NCBI GenBank assembly: GCA_005406025.1
Contig: BGZK01000003.1
Location: 1,550,001 to 1,614,000 of the forward strand
Direction of reading: 5' to 3'
Length of the DNA stretch: 64,000 bases
Origin: Eumeta japonica
Lineage: Eukaryota > Arthropoda > Insecta > Lepidoptera > Psychidae
The notes under the pieces are model-generated. The model ran no database searches. It had not been told where the DNA came from and worked only from the letters and a program-made list of their open reading frames with translations. Both the position numbers and the translations under genes were made by a program. Below, in pieces: positions 1 to 11,817 of this stretch (the stretch's first letter is position 1; each line of letters opens with the position of its first letter).

Positions 1-650
1 TGCCAGACAGAAATATATGCTAAAACTATGAAGAGAAGATAATTGTCTTCAGTTTTGTATAATTCATTGTCGTTGGAAGTTGTTATATAGATATAGTCGT
101 CGCATAATCTTGATGTAGCCATTATATCTTTTTTTACCTGATGTACTTTATCAATACTAATTGTTGAAGCTGTGTTTAAATGTTTCTTCTATCAGTTGTG
201 TAGGATGATCATTCTAAAAAAAAAAAGCTAAATTAAATGCCGTTATACAATGACTAGGTATCTATTAGTTTGATACAAATCTAAGTTACTTTTTGATGAT
301 CCAGGTAAATTCAACCGTTTGAGAAAGTCAAATTTAAAGAAATGTATAGTGATAAAAACTTAGTTCTTGAATTCCATAATGGAAGTTTATTGTCATATAA
401 TTTATTAAGACAGTTTAGAAGCGATTTTCGGAAATAAAGAGATTAAATAGTTTCTCTTTTAGTATGTATATTTTTGCAAATTTCGAATTTTATATCGCTA
501 TTTAGACGAAACGAAAAGGTAATGATTTTCTGTGTGATTGTGTCGAGCGTGAAGGATAAAGTGGGTTTCTACCCACCAATAGGAGCAGATAGGTTAGGGC
601 CGTGTGCAGTGTCAGTGGCTGAGCGGGGGCGTTTGTTTGATGTGGGGCAG

Positions 651-752
651 ATATCGGGCGGCGCGTCGCCGTCGTCGGTTAACGTAATGGGCTCGCAGCT
701 GGCGCGCCAGCTGGTGGCGCCTCTCCCGCCGCCTTCCAAGTCGTACCCGCAC
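651..752 (+). CDS. osa: Candidate upstream exon of osa
   Basis: A GC-rich block inside AT-rich DNA, open in frame for 34 codons. It is bounded by a possible acceptor (tgtggggcag, ending at 650) and a possible donor (gtacgg, from 753). Both ends are phase 0, matching the phase of the next firm osa exon at 3436. The peptide is Pro/Ser/Gln rich (it contains SQLARQLVAPLPPPSK), which suits the low-complexity middle of Osa. Joined to the next exon it would read ...SYPH then YGGGKGM. Against it: the acceptor has a weak pyrimidine tract, the opposite strand is also open for 86 codons, and the GC-rich block extends beyond the proposed exon (about 545-840), so a retroposed sequence is possible. Exon status is inference. 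Confidence 0.4.
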
Positions 753-842
753 GTACGGAGCCACGTTTGTACCACGCACTCCACGCGACACCCATTTGCG
801 CTCAGCGCTCTAACCACGGACCGCTGCACTCTCTTTGAATAG

Positions 843-3435
843 TTTCCAATTCTAAAAGCCGACTACCATGTAGTGTTAAATATTAATAGTATGTCAAATG
901 TTGCCAAATATATTAAACTAACATTTGACAGACTGTTAAAAATTTAATAGTAGTGGGTGAATTGGTCCCATGTAGTTTGTTTCTGGAATTATAGAACTGT
1001 TATCTATATGCTTTATTGAATAATTATTAAAAAATAAGTGATTTTCACAATTCTGCTAAGTAAAAAGAAAACTAAAATAATATTTGTAAATTAGACGAAT
1101 GAAGTGTCAGGATGTGGTCAGAAATATTCACATTTTTTGTTTCACACCCGAATTCGTAATATTTACGAAAGTACTTCAGAACTTAGGAGTAGTTCATAAA
1201 GTACGTTCGCATGAAAGGGGGGTCTCGCTTAGTGTGACAAAATGTGACGAGAGGGAGGAGAGGTCGAAGGAAATATAACGTTCTTGCAGTTCATTAAATA
1301 ATTTTAGTTTAATTTTTTTTTGTACTTTTTTTATTTTATATCTCTTAGAATAGAAAGTCATTCGTTTCATTACTCGCGTTTGTTGTGCGACATTAGCGCT
1401 AGCGTTGCGGTCTCTCACAATTGTGTCTCCCTTGTATCTCCATTTTGGGATTTCAATATCTTTAATATTGGAGATATAAGTTCTCTAGTATCTCCCATAT
1501 CAAAGTAAATAGCACTTGTCGTACCTAGTACCCCTCGCAGCTTGTCGGCTCGAGAGGTACTATGCATATTAAGGGATGAAAGAGCTGGTACAGAAAATGC
1601 AGACCGGAAAGATGAAGATGAAGTAAATGGTTTGTTTACTGTGCTAAAGAAGAAAAGACATTGCAATGCCAATTATAGATTTCTCTGAGCATATAAATAA
1701 TCCTTGGACGTTTGATAAAAGAAAAATATTCATTTGTTCATTATTGTATATATTTATTGATTTAAGTTTCATTATTGACAGTAATATATATTTTAAAGTA
1801 TCAAAATTTGTACATGTATTATTAAACACGATTCATCGTTTATGGGGGGAGGGGGGTTGTCTTCCGTGACGTAATATTTATAGAAAAATCGCAAAACGTG
1901 ACGCAGCATGAAGAGGGGGGAGAGGGTCTATAAAAGCCAAATTCAAAGTGATGTATTTTATGAACGACTCCTTATCTGTATGTTTTTATGTCAATTGATC
2001 TATTTGTTTATTACAATTATTTCGTAAAAAGCTATTTGGCGAAGATCATTGAATAAATATAACTTAATATATTTTCAAGTTATGAAATTAAAATTTTATT
2101 AGGTTGAATATTAAACGTAACAGGTCAGATGATATTCAGAATTTGCAGAGTTCCGGTGACCCACTCTCTTTCTATCACCCCATTCCCTCTTTATCACCCC
2201 ACTCCTCCTCTATCACCCCACTCCCCCTCCAACCACGCCACTCCCGTTTCAATCAGTCTATTCCTTTCTCCATCAGATATCGTATTCCTACCCAAGAGAC
2301 CGGCAACGCACTGATGATTTCTGTGTCGATGACTTTACGAGTGTCGATAGGCGGCGATGACCATTTACTTTGATGGCTTGCATGCTTGTTTGACCCTCGA
2401 AAGTACTATTAAAAAAATAATAGATACATCCATTAAGGCAATAAATAAATCAGAAAATTAATAGCTTCTAAAATATAATATAATTAGTAATTTTCTCTTA
2501 GCATTATTTTTTATTGAAAGCTTATAAAAATCATTGTACCGACTAATCAAATTAAATTATTTCGACAAGAACAAATAATGTAATCATATGTGAAAATGAA
2601 AATTATGATGTGGAACATATATGAATTTTATCCATACCTACTTTGTTTTGTATAAAATTTACCTTATTATAAAAAAGTGCAGTGGTCCGAGTATCTTTCA
2701 CGCGTATGACGAACATACATCATCCGTGGTATTGGCTTTTCAAATAATATTCACTCGCTTGACAAAATTTTTGCTATCACTACTTGTTTTTACTATTTTT
2801 TTTTTTTTTTTGTTTTACTTACAAATTGGCTTGCGGTGAAATTGGCTTTCCACTGGCGGAGCGCCGCCGACGAAAAACTCGGTCATCGCTTTAACCACGC
2901 AACCGAAGCATTTGTTAAATAAACTAAATTTTCAAAATTTAACACTTTTCAACGTTCAAAACTTAAGGTTCCGAGTGTGTGGTGGTGGCTTTGTATAATA
3001 AAATTATGGTCACTAAGTCATTGCATGCTTCACGCAACCATGACGGCTAAGCTTTAATTTGATAAATTGGGTATACCCATAAAATATTTTGAATTTTAAC
3101 ATAATGAAATAGTTGTTTCATTGCAGTATTAAATGATCGCTAGTAGAAGTCTGGAAATATTTCAATTTGATTTATAATTGAACTTTGATTCATTTAAAAT
3201 TTTACTTTTCTATAAAAAAGTACTTGCTTATTACTTGTTTAATTTAGATTTTTTTTCGATTATTAAGAACAATTCCTTAACTTTTTTATCTTAATTAATA
3301 TTTTATTGAAGAATGTAAATTTTATGTTCACCAAGATGCATATATCTATCAGCTTAATGTGCGGTGTTGAATATACATTTTTATTGAAGATTACTTTGAT
3401 GTAAGAGTATAATAATATATGGTGTGTGTGTGCAG
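843..3435. other. AT-rich non-coding stretch, probably osa intron
   Basis: No convincing exon. It holds G-run and TGACG-rich patches at about 1213-1276 and 1845-1975 (repeat-like, with a similar patch near 50070-50175), a C-rich SINE-like copy at 2147-2375, and a long T tract near 2796-2811. If 651-752 is an osa exon, this is the intron before 3436. Confidence 0.5.
2147..2375 (+). repeat. C-rich SINE-like repeat, copy 1
   Basis: Begins with GAGTTCCGGTGACCCACTC, then several roughly 21-bp units of the form TATCACCCCAYTCC (about 2166-2240), then CCATCAGATAT and a GAGACCGGCAACGCACTGATG core, ending near GTCGATAGGCGGCGATGACC. A second copy lies at about 58455-58605 on the other strand. The CCGGCAACG...GGCGGCG tail resembles a widespread lepidopteran repeat (family knowledge, not searched). 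Confidence 0.55.
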
Positions 3436-3696
3436 TACGGCGGTGGCAAGGGTATGGGTCCAGCCGGCGCTGCGGCAGGTTCGCAACCGCGACGTCATCC
3501 CGACTTCGCTAACAAAGAAGGCGGTGGGCCTCCATATAATCCGCCGCGTCCATCTTACCAGCCCTGGCCGCCCGGTCAGTTTCCACGTGCGCCCGCCTCG
3601 CCCGCACCACCACACCAACAACCCGCCTGGCGCCCGCCACCCGGCACCGCGCCACCACCACCGCCACCAGGATCCTGGCCCGGCTACCAGCCACAG
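3436..3696 (+). CDS. osa: osa exon (Pro-rich segment with RRHPDF)
   Basis: Internal exon of the Osa/ARID1 (BAF250) subunit of the SWI/SNF (Brahma) chromatin-remodelling complex in the nucleus. It is 87 codons, phase 0 at both ends. The acceptor is tggtgtgtgtgtgcag and the donor is CAG|gtacgt. The peptide begins YGGGKGMGP, carries RRHPDFANK (an RRHPDF block typical of ARID1 proteins just upstream of their C-terminal domain), and then becomes Pro/Gly rich (PPPPPPGSWPGYQPQ). Such low-complexity stretches between the ARID domain and the C-terminal fold are usual for the family. The ARID DNA-binding domain is not in this window and must lie upstream, to the left. Confidence 0.88.
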
Positions 3697-3962
3697 GTAC
3701 GTGCAATTATGCCTATACCACAGTTTTCTTTTTCATATATCTTATCATGCTTTATGATATCCTGATTTAGATATACTTTTAATATATGCATTATGTGTAC
3801 ATAATTATCCATCGCTTTTGACGAGGGGGTATGGTCATCTCATGTACGATAAAAGTGAGATGTGCACAATTAAAATATTTAGTCCGTACGAGTTGCGTGA
3901 TGTTATAAAACGAATAAGAACTTTCTTGTGTGCACGTAAATTGATCTCATATATTTTTATAG

Positions 3963-4058
3963 GGCCAGCCCGGTTCCGGATGGGGTTCCGGGGCCGCGCC
4001 GGGGGCGCCGCGGCCCGCCGGTGTCGAGCCATACCCCCCTGCTTCCGTCGCTTCACCT
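3963..4058 (+). CDS. osa: osa exon (small Gly/Pro-rich exon)
   Basis: A 32-codon internal exon, phase 0 at both ends, preceded by tatatttttatag and followed by CCT|gtgagt. The peptide starts GQPGSGWGSGAAPG and ends PPASVASP. It joins the flanking osa exons without changing frame, so it could be skipped without a frameshift. It is strongly GC-rich between AT-rich introns of 266 and 76 bp, which are supported by the splice consensus at both sides. Confidence 0.85.
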
Positions 4059-4134
4059 GTGAGTTTAAATCATCGTAATGAACATTCTATTCAGTTATTA
4101 GATGTGCCTATATCTATGTTCTGTTCTTGTGCAG

Positions 4135-6162
4135 GGACCGGCACCGAGTTCGGGTCCTGGCGGGCCGATAAAACGTGAGTTGACATTCCCTCCGGAATGT
4201 ATAGAAGCAACGGTACCCTCTGGTGAAAAGAGACGCCGATTAACTAAAGCTGATGTAGCCCCTGTGGATGCGTGGCGCATTATGATGGCACTCAAGTCAG
4301 GTTTGCTCGCAGAGACTTGCTGGGCCCTCGACATTCTCAACATTCTGTTGTTCGATGACAACTGTATAGGATATTTCGGACTTCAACACATGCCTGGTTT
4401 GCTTGACTTATTACTCGAACATTTCCACAAAAGCCTCAGTGACGTATTCGATGCGCCCACACCTGACCCCAAACCGTGGTATGCGCCGCCTTCGCCCGAG
4501 CCAGCTCCACCTGCGCCCCGCACCACACCCACACGTCCGCCACCGGATCCCACGGAGCGTGTACGGTTGTTGTCCGGCGAGAATTATACGTTACAGTCGC
4601 GGCGTCGACACTCTGTCACGTACCGATCTGATGATGAGTTATTTGCGCCGGATAACGAAGATGACGATTGCGAACGTGTCGATGATGCCGTGCTCGAGCC
4701 GTGGCAGTTTGGAGGAGATGCGGCGCTTGCTCAGCACGTTATGCCCTGTTTTCAGGGTGAATTTGTGCATTTACCTTTTGTGCGTGTTATGGATTCTTCG
4801 CGTGTCGCGGAACCGTCTCCACGCTCGCGTTCTCCCATCGACGAACGTTTCACTGAGCCGCGCGTCGAGGGGCCTGAAAGGACAGATAGTACGGCGCGAG
4901 CGCCTGACCCCTCGCCGCGTGATCCACACTCGCCGCGTGCGCGACCCGCTCACGATGCGGACTGTGATAATCTCGAATTGGAGCCCATGGATTTAGAGCC
5001 AGAGCGGAAACCTGCGTTGTCGATACGTGACCCAGGTGGTGTGCTTAAACGGCGCCGTCTCGAAGACTACGAGGACGAGTGCTACACTCGCGACGAACCC
5101 AGTTTAAACCTTGTTAATGAGAGTCGCGACGCCCTTGCTAAACGCTGTGTCGCCCTTTCCAATATTCTACGTGGTCTCACCTTTGTACCGGGAAACGAGG
5201 CAGAATTCTCGCGGTCAGGAGCTTTCCTTGCGCTCGCGGGCAAACTTCTACTATTACATCATGAACATGCGCCTCGTGCTGCTCGCTCGAAAGCATACGA
5301 ACGCGCCGTCCGGGACGATGCCGATGTCGACGCCTGTTGCTCGAGTCTGCATGGCGAGAACGAATGGTGGTGGGAAACGCTCGCACAATTACGCGAAGAT
5401 GCACTTGTTTGTTGTGCGAATATTGCTGGCTCTGTGGAATTATCGGGACAGCCCGAAGCTGTGGCGCGGCCTTTGCTCGATGGTCTTCTGCATTGGAGTG
5501 TGTGTCCGGCGGCTGTCGCGGCAGATGCACCAGCACACGCACCACCTTCTTCGCCTCTATCGCCGCGACGGCTCGCGCTCGAAGCGCTTTGTAAACTTTG
5601 TGTGACCGATGCTAATGTGGATTTAGTTTTGGCGACACCGCCGCGAGCGCGAATAAGTGCGTTGTGCGCATCGTTAGCTCGCGACCTATGCCGGCCAGAG
5701 AAGCCGGTGGTGCGTGAGTTCGCCGTTAATCTGCTGCATTACATGGCTGGTGCTGGCAGTGGAGCGGCACGAGAAGTAGCTCTGCATGCACCTACTGTCA
5801 GTCAATTGGTAGCGTTCATCGAACGGGCCGAACAAGCGGCGCTCGGCGTGGCGAATCAGCACGGAGTGAGCGCCCTGCGAGACAATCCGGATGCGATGGG
5901 AACCTCGTTAGATATGCTGCGGCGCGCCGCCGCCACTTTGTTGCGGCTAGCCGAGCATCCTGCAAACCGCGCGCTCATTCGGCGTCATGAGCGGCGGCTG
6001 TTGTCGTTGGTGATGTCGCAAATTTTGGACCAGAAGGTGGCTCACGAACTGGCCGACGTGCTTTACCAGTGTGGTCGACAGCGGCCAGCCGACGCCGACA
6101 CTGTCGCTAGTGGAAGTGCTACCCTAACCTCGGCGTTGGTCGAAGGCCCGCCCGCGGACTGA
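4135..6162 (+). CDS. osa: osa terminal coding exon: Osa/ARID1 C-terminal domain
   Basis: Last exon of Osa, 675 codons plus TGA, after acceptor ttctgttcttgtgcag. Osa is the ARID-containing subunit that defines the BAP/BAF form of SWI/SNF. Residues about 18-106 of the exon (ELTFPPECIEATVPSGEKRR, then WRIMMALKSGLLAE, LNILLFDDN, MPGLLDLLLEHF) match the start of the BAF250/ARID1 C-terminal domain. A divergent insert of roughly 225 residues follows, Pro-rich, acidic and Arg/Ser-rich (DNEDDDCERVDD). The fold then resumes at about 5119 with KRCVALSNILRGLTFVPGNE, EWWWETLAQLRED and LLDGLLHWSVCP, a helical armadillo-like region running to near the stop. In human ARID1A these blocks follow each other in the same order (recalled family knowledge). 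Codon use is GC-rich, unlike the flanks. I saw no break. Confidence 0.95.
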   Translation, partial: GPAPSSGPGGPIKRELTFPPECIEATVPSGEKRRRLTKADVAPVDAWRIMMALKSGLLAETCWALDILNILLFDDNCIGYFGLQHMPGLLDLLLEHFHKSLSDVFDAPTPDPKPWYAPPSPEPAPPAPRTTPTRPPPDPTERVRLLSGENYTLQSRRRHSVTYRSDDELFAPDNEDDDCERVDDAVLEPWQFGGDAALAQHVMPCFQGEFVHLPFVRVMDSSRVAEPSPRSRSPIDERFTEPRVEGPERTDSTARAPDPSPRDPHSPRARPAHDADCDNLELEPMDLEPERKPALSIRDPGGVLKRRRLEDYEDECYTRDEPSLNLVNESRDALAKRCVALSNILRGLTFVPGNEAEFSRSGAFLALAGKLLLLHHEHAPRAARSKAYERAVRDDADVDACCSSLHGENEWWWETLAQLREDALVCCANIAGSVELSGQPEAVARPLLDGLLHWSVCPAAVAADAPAHAPPSSPLSPRRLALEALCKLCVTDANVDLVLATPPRARISALCASLARDLCRPEKPVVREFAVNLLHYMAGAGSGAAREVALHAPTVSQLVAFIERAEQAALGVANQHGVSALRDNPDAMGTSLDMLRRAAATLLRLAEHPANRALIRRHERRLLSLVMSQILDQKVAHELADVLYQCGRQRPADADTVASGSATLTSALVEGPPAD

Positions 6163-6425
6163 AGGCCACGTGCGGCCCGCTGTATGTGTATATATAGTGA
6201 GTGGCGAGCTCGTTCGTTTCGCCGTGACTGCTGACTGCGGATTCGTTTATAGTGGTGTCTAAAGTGTTAGGCTGTACATCCGATTTTGTTATTTATGTCC
6301 ATGATGAGTTTTATTTACAAGAATTATGTCAATGTGCTATAATCGATTTCTATTGTTCGATTGAGAAAGATGTATTATAACTCGTAATTTTGATTTTTAT
6401 AATAAAATGGGACTTGAATCTGTTC
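6163..6425 (+). other. osa: osa 3' UTR
   Basis: Sequence between the osa stop and the poly(A) signal. GC content falls sharply after about 6250. Only one canonical AATAAA was noticed close behind the stop, so a short 3' UTR of roughly 260 bases is the simplest reading; a longer alternative cannot be excluded. Confidence 0.6.
6401..6406 (+). promoter_or_regulatory. Poly(A) signal of osa
   Basis: AATAAA about 240 bases downstream of the stop codon, followed by a T/G-rich stretch (TTCATTGGTTTTATG) that suits a downstream element. Confidence 0.6.
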
Positions 6426-8734
6426 ATTGGTTTTATGATGGAGATTTTTATACCGAGTACCTTAGAACCTTTGTCTATAAGAATGAAGTAGCACTGACTG
6501 TGAGGAGGTTCAATGGGATATTAGTTAAGTTTTATGTGAATTATTACAATAATCTATAATATATTGAAATTGAAGCTGCTTTTTATTTTCCAATTGGCAC
6601 TTTTAATCTCTCTTCTATTCTGCCTATGAGGGTTTGAGCTGCACATTTCTATCCCGCTTCGAAAATTGACTGGAGTACTATCACAGACACATCTTACTTT
6701 ATCATTTGGCGATAATGAACTTTAAATGACACAATTTAAACGTTTGTTATTACGTATACTAAAACGAAAAAATTACTTTATGGCTTTTAATATATGATTA
6801 TTTTTAATATTCATGATGCACAATATGTAAATAGAAATTTTGCGGATGTTTTAAATTACTTAATGTATTATTATTATTGTCTCATATTTAGTAAATTTTC
6901 TGAATGTAATTGATATTTATGTTTCAAAACATTTATAAACAAAATGAAAAGACAAGGAAAGTATTATATGAATACAAGTAGTTTATAAATTTTTTACCTC
7001 ATTGTGAAATACATTTTAATATACACAACATTTCTGTTTGTTGATAATGAACAATTTGAAATAAACAAATTTTTATCTTGAGTCTTTCAAATAATGAGTT
7101 AATGCATAAATATAAATGGTTTTAATCTGTTTAGTTGGTTATCAATATTTTTACTACCAGCATAAGAAGATGACATTTATATCTAAATCAGAAGTGTAGA
7201 GCACAGAGACAAGAAGCAATGTCTCTGTTACAAAAGTGTATGTCGAAAAGCTTGAAATCAAAACGGTAATGTTATTCTAAGGAAATTAATCTTACTTTTA
7301 ATATATTAACAACAATCCCATTCTACGATTTTATGATACATCATAAAAAAACAAAACTTTTCAATTTTAAAATATTTTTATGTTAATAATGAAACTTTTA
7401 CATCAGTGTTTTCTAAAGTAACTTTTGCCACGTACCAGTTTTTATGCTTTTTTTTCGTGACTCACAGTTTTTGATATTGTGGTGTATAAGTAAAAAAAAA
7501 ATAAAAAAATAAATACATGAAAATTTACTTAATAATTACGATATTTATCGATTTCCATTCAGAAGTATGAACATGTTTGTTTTCACTAATAAATCTGTCT
7601 GCCGGAAAAGACGTTAAAGCGAGATTCAATCTCGAAATAGAAAGTTAGTGTTCGTGACGCATCGACCAAGCAGAACATAGAGCATGCCAGTTGAATGCGT
7701 GATATCTTACTAAACATTTCCTTACGGGCAGTGACGGGCATAGAATTTTGAGTTAAGGTAAGCCTGAACAGCTACATCCTACATGTGGTTCAGCTATGGC
7801 TTGTCAGTATATAAAATTATAATAAAAAATTACCCAATGAACTCGCATTCCACCGCAGGTTTTCATTGAGCCTTCTTGGGCCATATTAGATACCCAAGTA
7901 ATTGATTGAATTGATTACTAAAGCATATTGTTGTTAGCACTATTATAATTTTCATGTAGTACAATGAAATACATAACAGTGTGGAAACCGTAACTGCTAA
8001 TGTTTGTGTTAAGACTTTTATTATGTTATTTATCCGTTAAATTCATCCACTTGTGTTTTTTAATATGCTTTCATTAGTTTCACCTGTATTTATGTACATA
8101 TGCATGTTTCTTTTTAACCGACTCCTTTGAACTTGGTTTTGATCCACTTTAAACGGTCAGATTTCATTTAAACTTTAGGTTTATCAAGGACCTATGGCAA
8201 TATAATAATTTCATATTTGGAAAAATAAAATTTTGATTTTTTTTTAATTTTGTACAGTTTTGGAAAGTATGGAATTGAAAATTGGAAAAAAAATCATTTA
8301 GTTACTTGTTTTAAGTAACTAAATTTAAAGTTTTTAAAATTTAACAGTTAAGAAAAAAAAGTTGCAAATCAAATAAATTTCATAATTTTGGCAAAAAAAA
8401 AATAGAAATTTGAAAATTTCTGAAACTGTAAAATTTGAAATTGAGAATTTGATAAAACAATTTTGTTCTTAAAACATTATCTAATAATTTTGAAAATAAC
8501 GTGGCGTATTCGATAAATCAGATCTCGAAAATATTAGATCGATACGATTAGTCCAAAAATTGTACGAAAAACATGGCTGTTGCCTTTGCGTATTTCATAA
8601 ATAAGTATGTAAGCATTTTGGGCGTGAAAACAATCGCTCGACAGAGGCACTAGTTGCGGGGACGGTGACAATCAACTTCACCAGTCGTAAAATTTGAGGA
8701 GAAATTGTTTATAAGTTATTTTCAAACAAATCTT
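6426..8734. other. AT-rich intergenic stretch
   Basis: No gene or clear repeat boundary seen. There are homopolymer runs around 7490 and 8240-8410, and a fragment near 8118 starting AACCGACTCC that recalls the CCGACT-headed repeats elsewhere in the window. Confidence 0.5.
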
Positions 8735-9880
8735 CTATATTTTATATACATGGAGGTTATCGAATTCGGAAGATTTATGAATGCATTTTAACTTTGTTTT
8801 TCTAAGACGATCCGAATCGAAATTGCGGACATTGTAAAAATTGCTACTAAGCAGTGCCAGGGAAAATGGTACAGAATCAACTAAAATTTCCGTTCTAGTA
8901 GTAACTCGGAAATCTAGATCTTGTAAATTTTTGTAGCGGTCTCGAAACTCCCTAAGCACATTATTTATTTATTTCATTAACGCTTATAATGATTTGATAT
9001 CGTCTACATTTTGTTTTCATTTAGGTTGACCACAAGCGCTCACTGTATTGTTATAAATGTCCAAAAAATTATTATCTGATTTTTTCTATTATTTCACAGC
9101 CGTTAATCATCTACACGTAATGAACTGTGTTAGAAGTTTTTTTTCTGAAATTTTTCTTAAAAAATATCTGTTTCTGCGAAAATATCGATAACGTACAAAA
9201 CAGAGATAAAATCAAATTCCATTAAACTATGCAAGGAGGACGCGGCTCGAGTCAATGCACCACTGTCCAATAATATGTTGACGTTCTCCGTTATTTTCTT
9301 GAATAAACCAATCAAGTTTAGAATTGCATTAAAAATGGCATTTACGATACGTGGATTGTTAGATCAAAACCTGTTTCGACGACGCGAGGTCTTTTGGCCA
9401 AATGAGCTAATCTTTTCGTACTAAGGTGAAAAAAATTTGATATGCTTTTAATATAATTGGAAAATCGTTTAGTTTCGCTGATGCATGGACACGATTTAAA
9501 AAGGATCTGATTTAGAATATGTTGAACACCAAAAAAAAAAATAGGGAGCCCTATTTTTTGTTTTTTTTTTAGTCTAGTAGGACAACGTTCTTTCATTTCA
9601 GCTTGAACATTTGCTCAAAAGACGTAATTACCCCTTCGTCATACGTTTGAGTTTGTATTTCGGATACACAATACATCCTGCGAGGATGTGCGAAAATGCT
9701 GAACTCGATGAAATAGCTGTGCTATCCAAACCGATATCCACGTATTTTAGACATCGATCGAATACTCTCGCATCCTCAAAATATCACGATATAAGTACGT
9801 GCTGTTCCGTGCGACTGACGTGCGACGTTTCGTCCATAATAATCGTGATAAAATCAGCATCATGTATCGTTTTTTAATTA
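8735..9880 (-). pseudogene. Possible degenerate hAT-type transposase
   Basis: On the minus strand, 8959 to 8735 reads FRDRYKNLQDLDFRV followed by a stretch around LALLSSNF. The layout recalls the C-terminal part of DUF4371/GTF2IRD2-type hAT transposases, where an F..RF.D........F.... block precedes a leucine-rich stretch. Further minus-strand pieces continue up to about 9880 in changing frames with stops. No terminal repeats or target duplication were found. The family call rests on weak pattern memory only; it may be another domesticated or decayed element. Confidence 0.3.
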
Positions 9881-10524
9881 TGCTCTAAATCGGGAAGGCA
9901 ATGCTAGAAATTAAATAATTTTGCACTCTACTGGATAAGTCCATTAACAAGCCATAGTTTGTAAAAGACTCCAAAATATCGTCAAATTTCGACATCAAAA
10001 TCTACCAATTCTAAATAATTTCATCTATTTACCGAAAAGATTCTTACATTATGTCCTCGAAGAGCTAATTCTTATTTGCCCAGAAAACATATCAACTAAA
10101 CGTTGAAAAATGTCAAGATTTTTATATAGTTTTGGATTGTATCCAAACATACGAACTTTCACATTTATAATATTAATAGTATATTAATAATTTTGGCTCT
10201 AAATTATAGAATATTAATAAGTAAACGCAAGAGCGCACCTATCAAAGCCAAATTTTGTAATTATTTTGGTATTAACGAAATTCATGTATGTACTTATTGT
10301 TAATAATATATGTCACTTTGGTCAATAAATATAAAATTTATTAACTACTGGACTACAGCGAAACCAATCAAATTGAAAAATATCTATGGTTTCGGTGAAA
10401 CAAATAATATTGTGTGAACGTAATCTCAATTAAACAAGTCGTTCAGAAGTTACTACTTTACTAATACTTCACGACACTAAACACCAATGACTAAAATCAT
10501 ATACAGATTTTATATATTAGCTGA
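9881..10524. other. AT-rich stretch without recognised features
   Basis: No open frame, repeat or splice-bounded block that I can support. Confidence 0.5.
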
Positions 10525-10812
10525 CTACAAAAAAGGAGGAACTTCTTAATTCTATAGTTTTTTATTTTGTATATATTACACGATATCTCCATTTATTGTG
10601 AACCTATTCCGCAATTTTTTTTAAGGGGCTATACTTCCAAGGTGGTCCCCACTATCACCGAGTCAGGATTGGTGATGATGATTGGATTTATTATGGAAAC
10701 GAGGGACACCCTCAAATAATACAGTCACGTATATTATTCAGGTGTTTGCGTCTGGATGAATAAGCTGATGATGGAAACCGCAACACTCCTTAATGGTTAA
10801 AAGTTGGGGAAT
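10525..10812 (+). repeat. Dispersed repeat (TATACTTCC...AAGCTGATGATGG), copy 1
   Basis: Shares blocks in the same order with 47375-47717: AAAGGAGGAA / AAAGGAAGAG near the start, TATACTTCCaAGGTGGT, CACCgAGTCAGGATT, GTTTGCGT, AAGCTGATGATGGAA and CACTCCTTAA. Such AAAAGGAGG-headed repeats are common in Lepidoptera (general knowledge). No coding capacity. Confidence 0.55.
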
Positions 10813-11817
10813 AATACATGCTATTTATAGACTAAAACTATACTTCAAGGGCTATCAGTGAACCTTTGAATCTGGGATCATTTGATTATACTTTATGTTT
10901 TTTAAGGACGGTCTAATGACAAAGCCAGGAACTAAGCTAGTGGAACTCTTGGGACTATTATTACCCCTCCCTCCAAATTTGGACTCATTTGTTTTATTTT
11001 GACAAGTCTTATGCGTTACATTTTGTAACGAGGGTCTCATAATAAAGCCAGGAGGTGAATAGTTAAATTCTTCGGTGGTTACTAATAAACCCCTCCACTT
11101 TGGATTAATTTGTTAAATTGTTTTGTTGTGACGAGTTTTATACCTTACCTTTTGTATCAAGGGTCTGATTGTGAAGTCAAGAGGTGGACAGCGGAACTCT
11201 TCAGGGCGTGGAGCTCTTATTTAAAATTATTATTAAATAAATATTCACAATATCTACTTCATCAATATATATTTTTTGGAGTTGGTGTCCGCCAAGGTAA
11301 AATTTATTATAATATAAAATATTTTATGGAAAACTTACTTAACCCACTTTCATTAGATTTTTACCTATCAAATATGTCTATCGCAAATCTTTGTATTCCA
11401 AAACCATCCTTAAGCAACAGCAGCTGAGGCGGGTGGGCGCACAAACTTTTTAGTTTTTACTTTTTAGTTTAGTTTTTTTTTAGGCACCGACTCCAAGGTA
11501 AATTACTGATTATGGTAGATATTGTGAATATTTAATTAATAGTAAATTCACGCGCTTAAATTTCATTTTTAGACTTGAAAATTATCATTAATAACTTTTT
11601 AGTTTAAACGTTTTTTTAAGGTGTTTTTTTTTTTATTTTTGTAAAATTTTGATTATTGATTTGTTAACAACTTGTATATGGAGATACAAAAGCACGAGTC
11701 GGTTTATCTTAAGCGTCTTGATTAAATTTGTCATAGGAAAGAAAGGCAAATAGTATGGCGGCGTTAGTGGCAGTAATGTTATACGTTACGTAGCATAGAT
11801 GTTATTTCTTAAAAGTT
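10813..11817. other. AT-rich stretch with CCGACT-type repeat scraps
   Basis: Two similar blocks, near 10910-10990 and 11030-11110, both read like AGGGTCT...AAGCCAGGA...CCCTCC, with a third weaker one at 11157-11215. This suggests an old local triplication of about 120-130 bp. A CACCGACTCC block lies at 11485. No gene seen. Confidence 0.4.

Noticed and set aside
569..829. 86-codon minus-strand frame opposite the candidate osa exon
   Set aside because: No domain recognised; explained by GC-rich composition. It does weaken the exon call on the plus strand.
4403..5605. Several long frames overlapping the terminal osa exon in other frames
   Set aside because: Shadows of GC-rich osa coding sequence; only the osa frame shows domain matches and continues the spliced frame.
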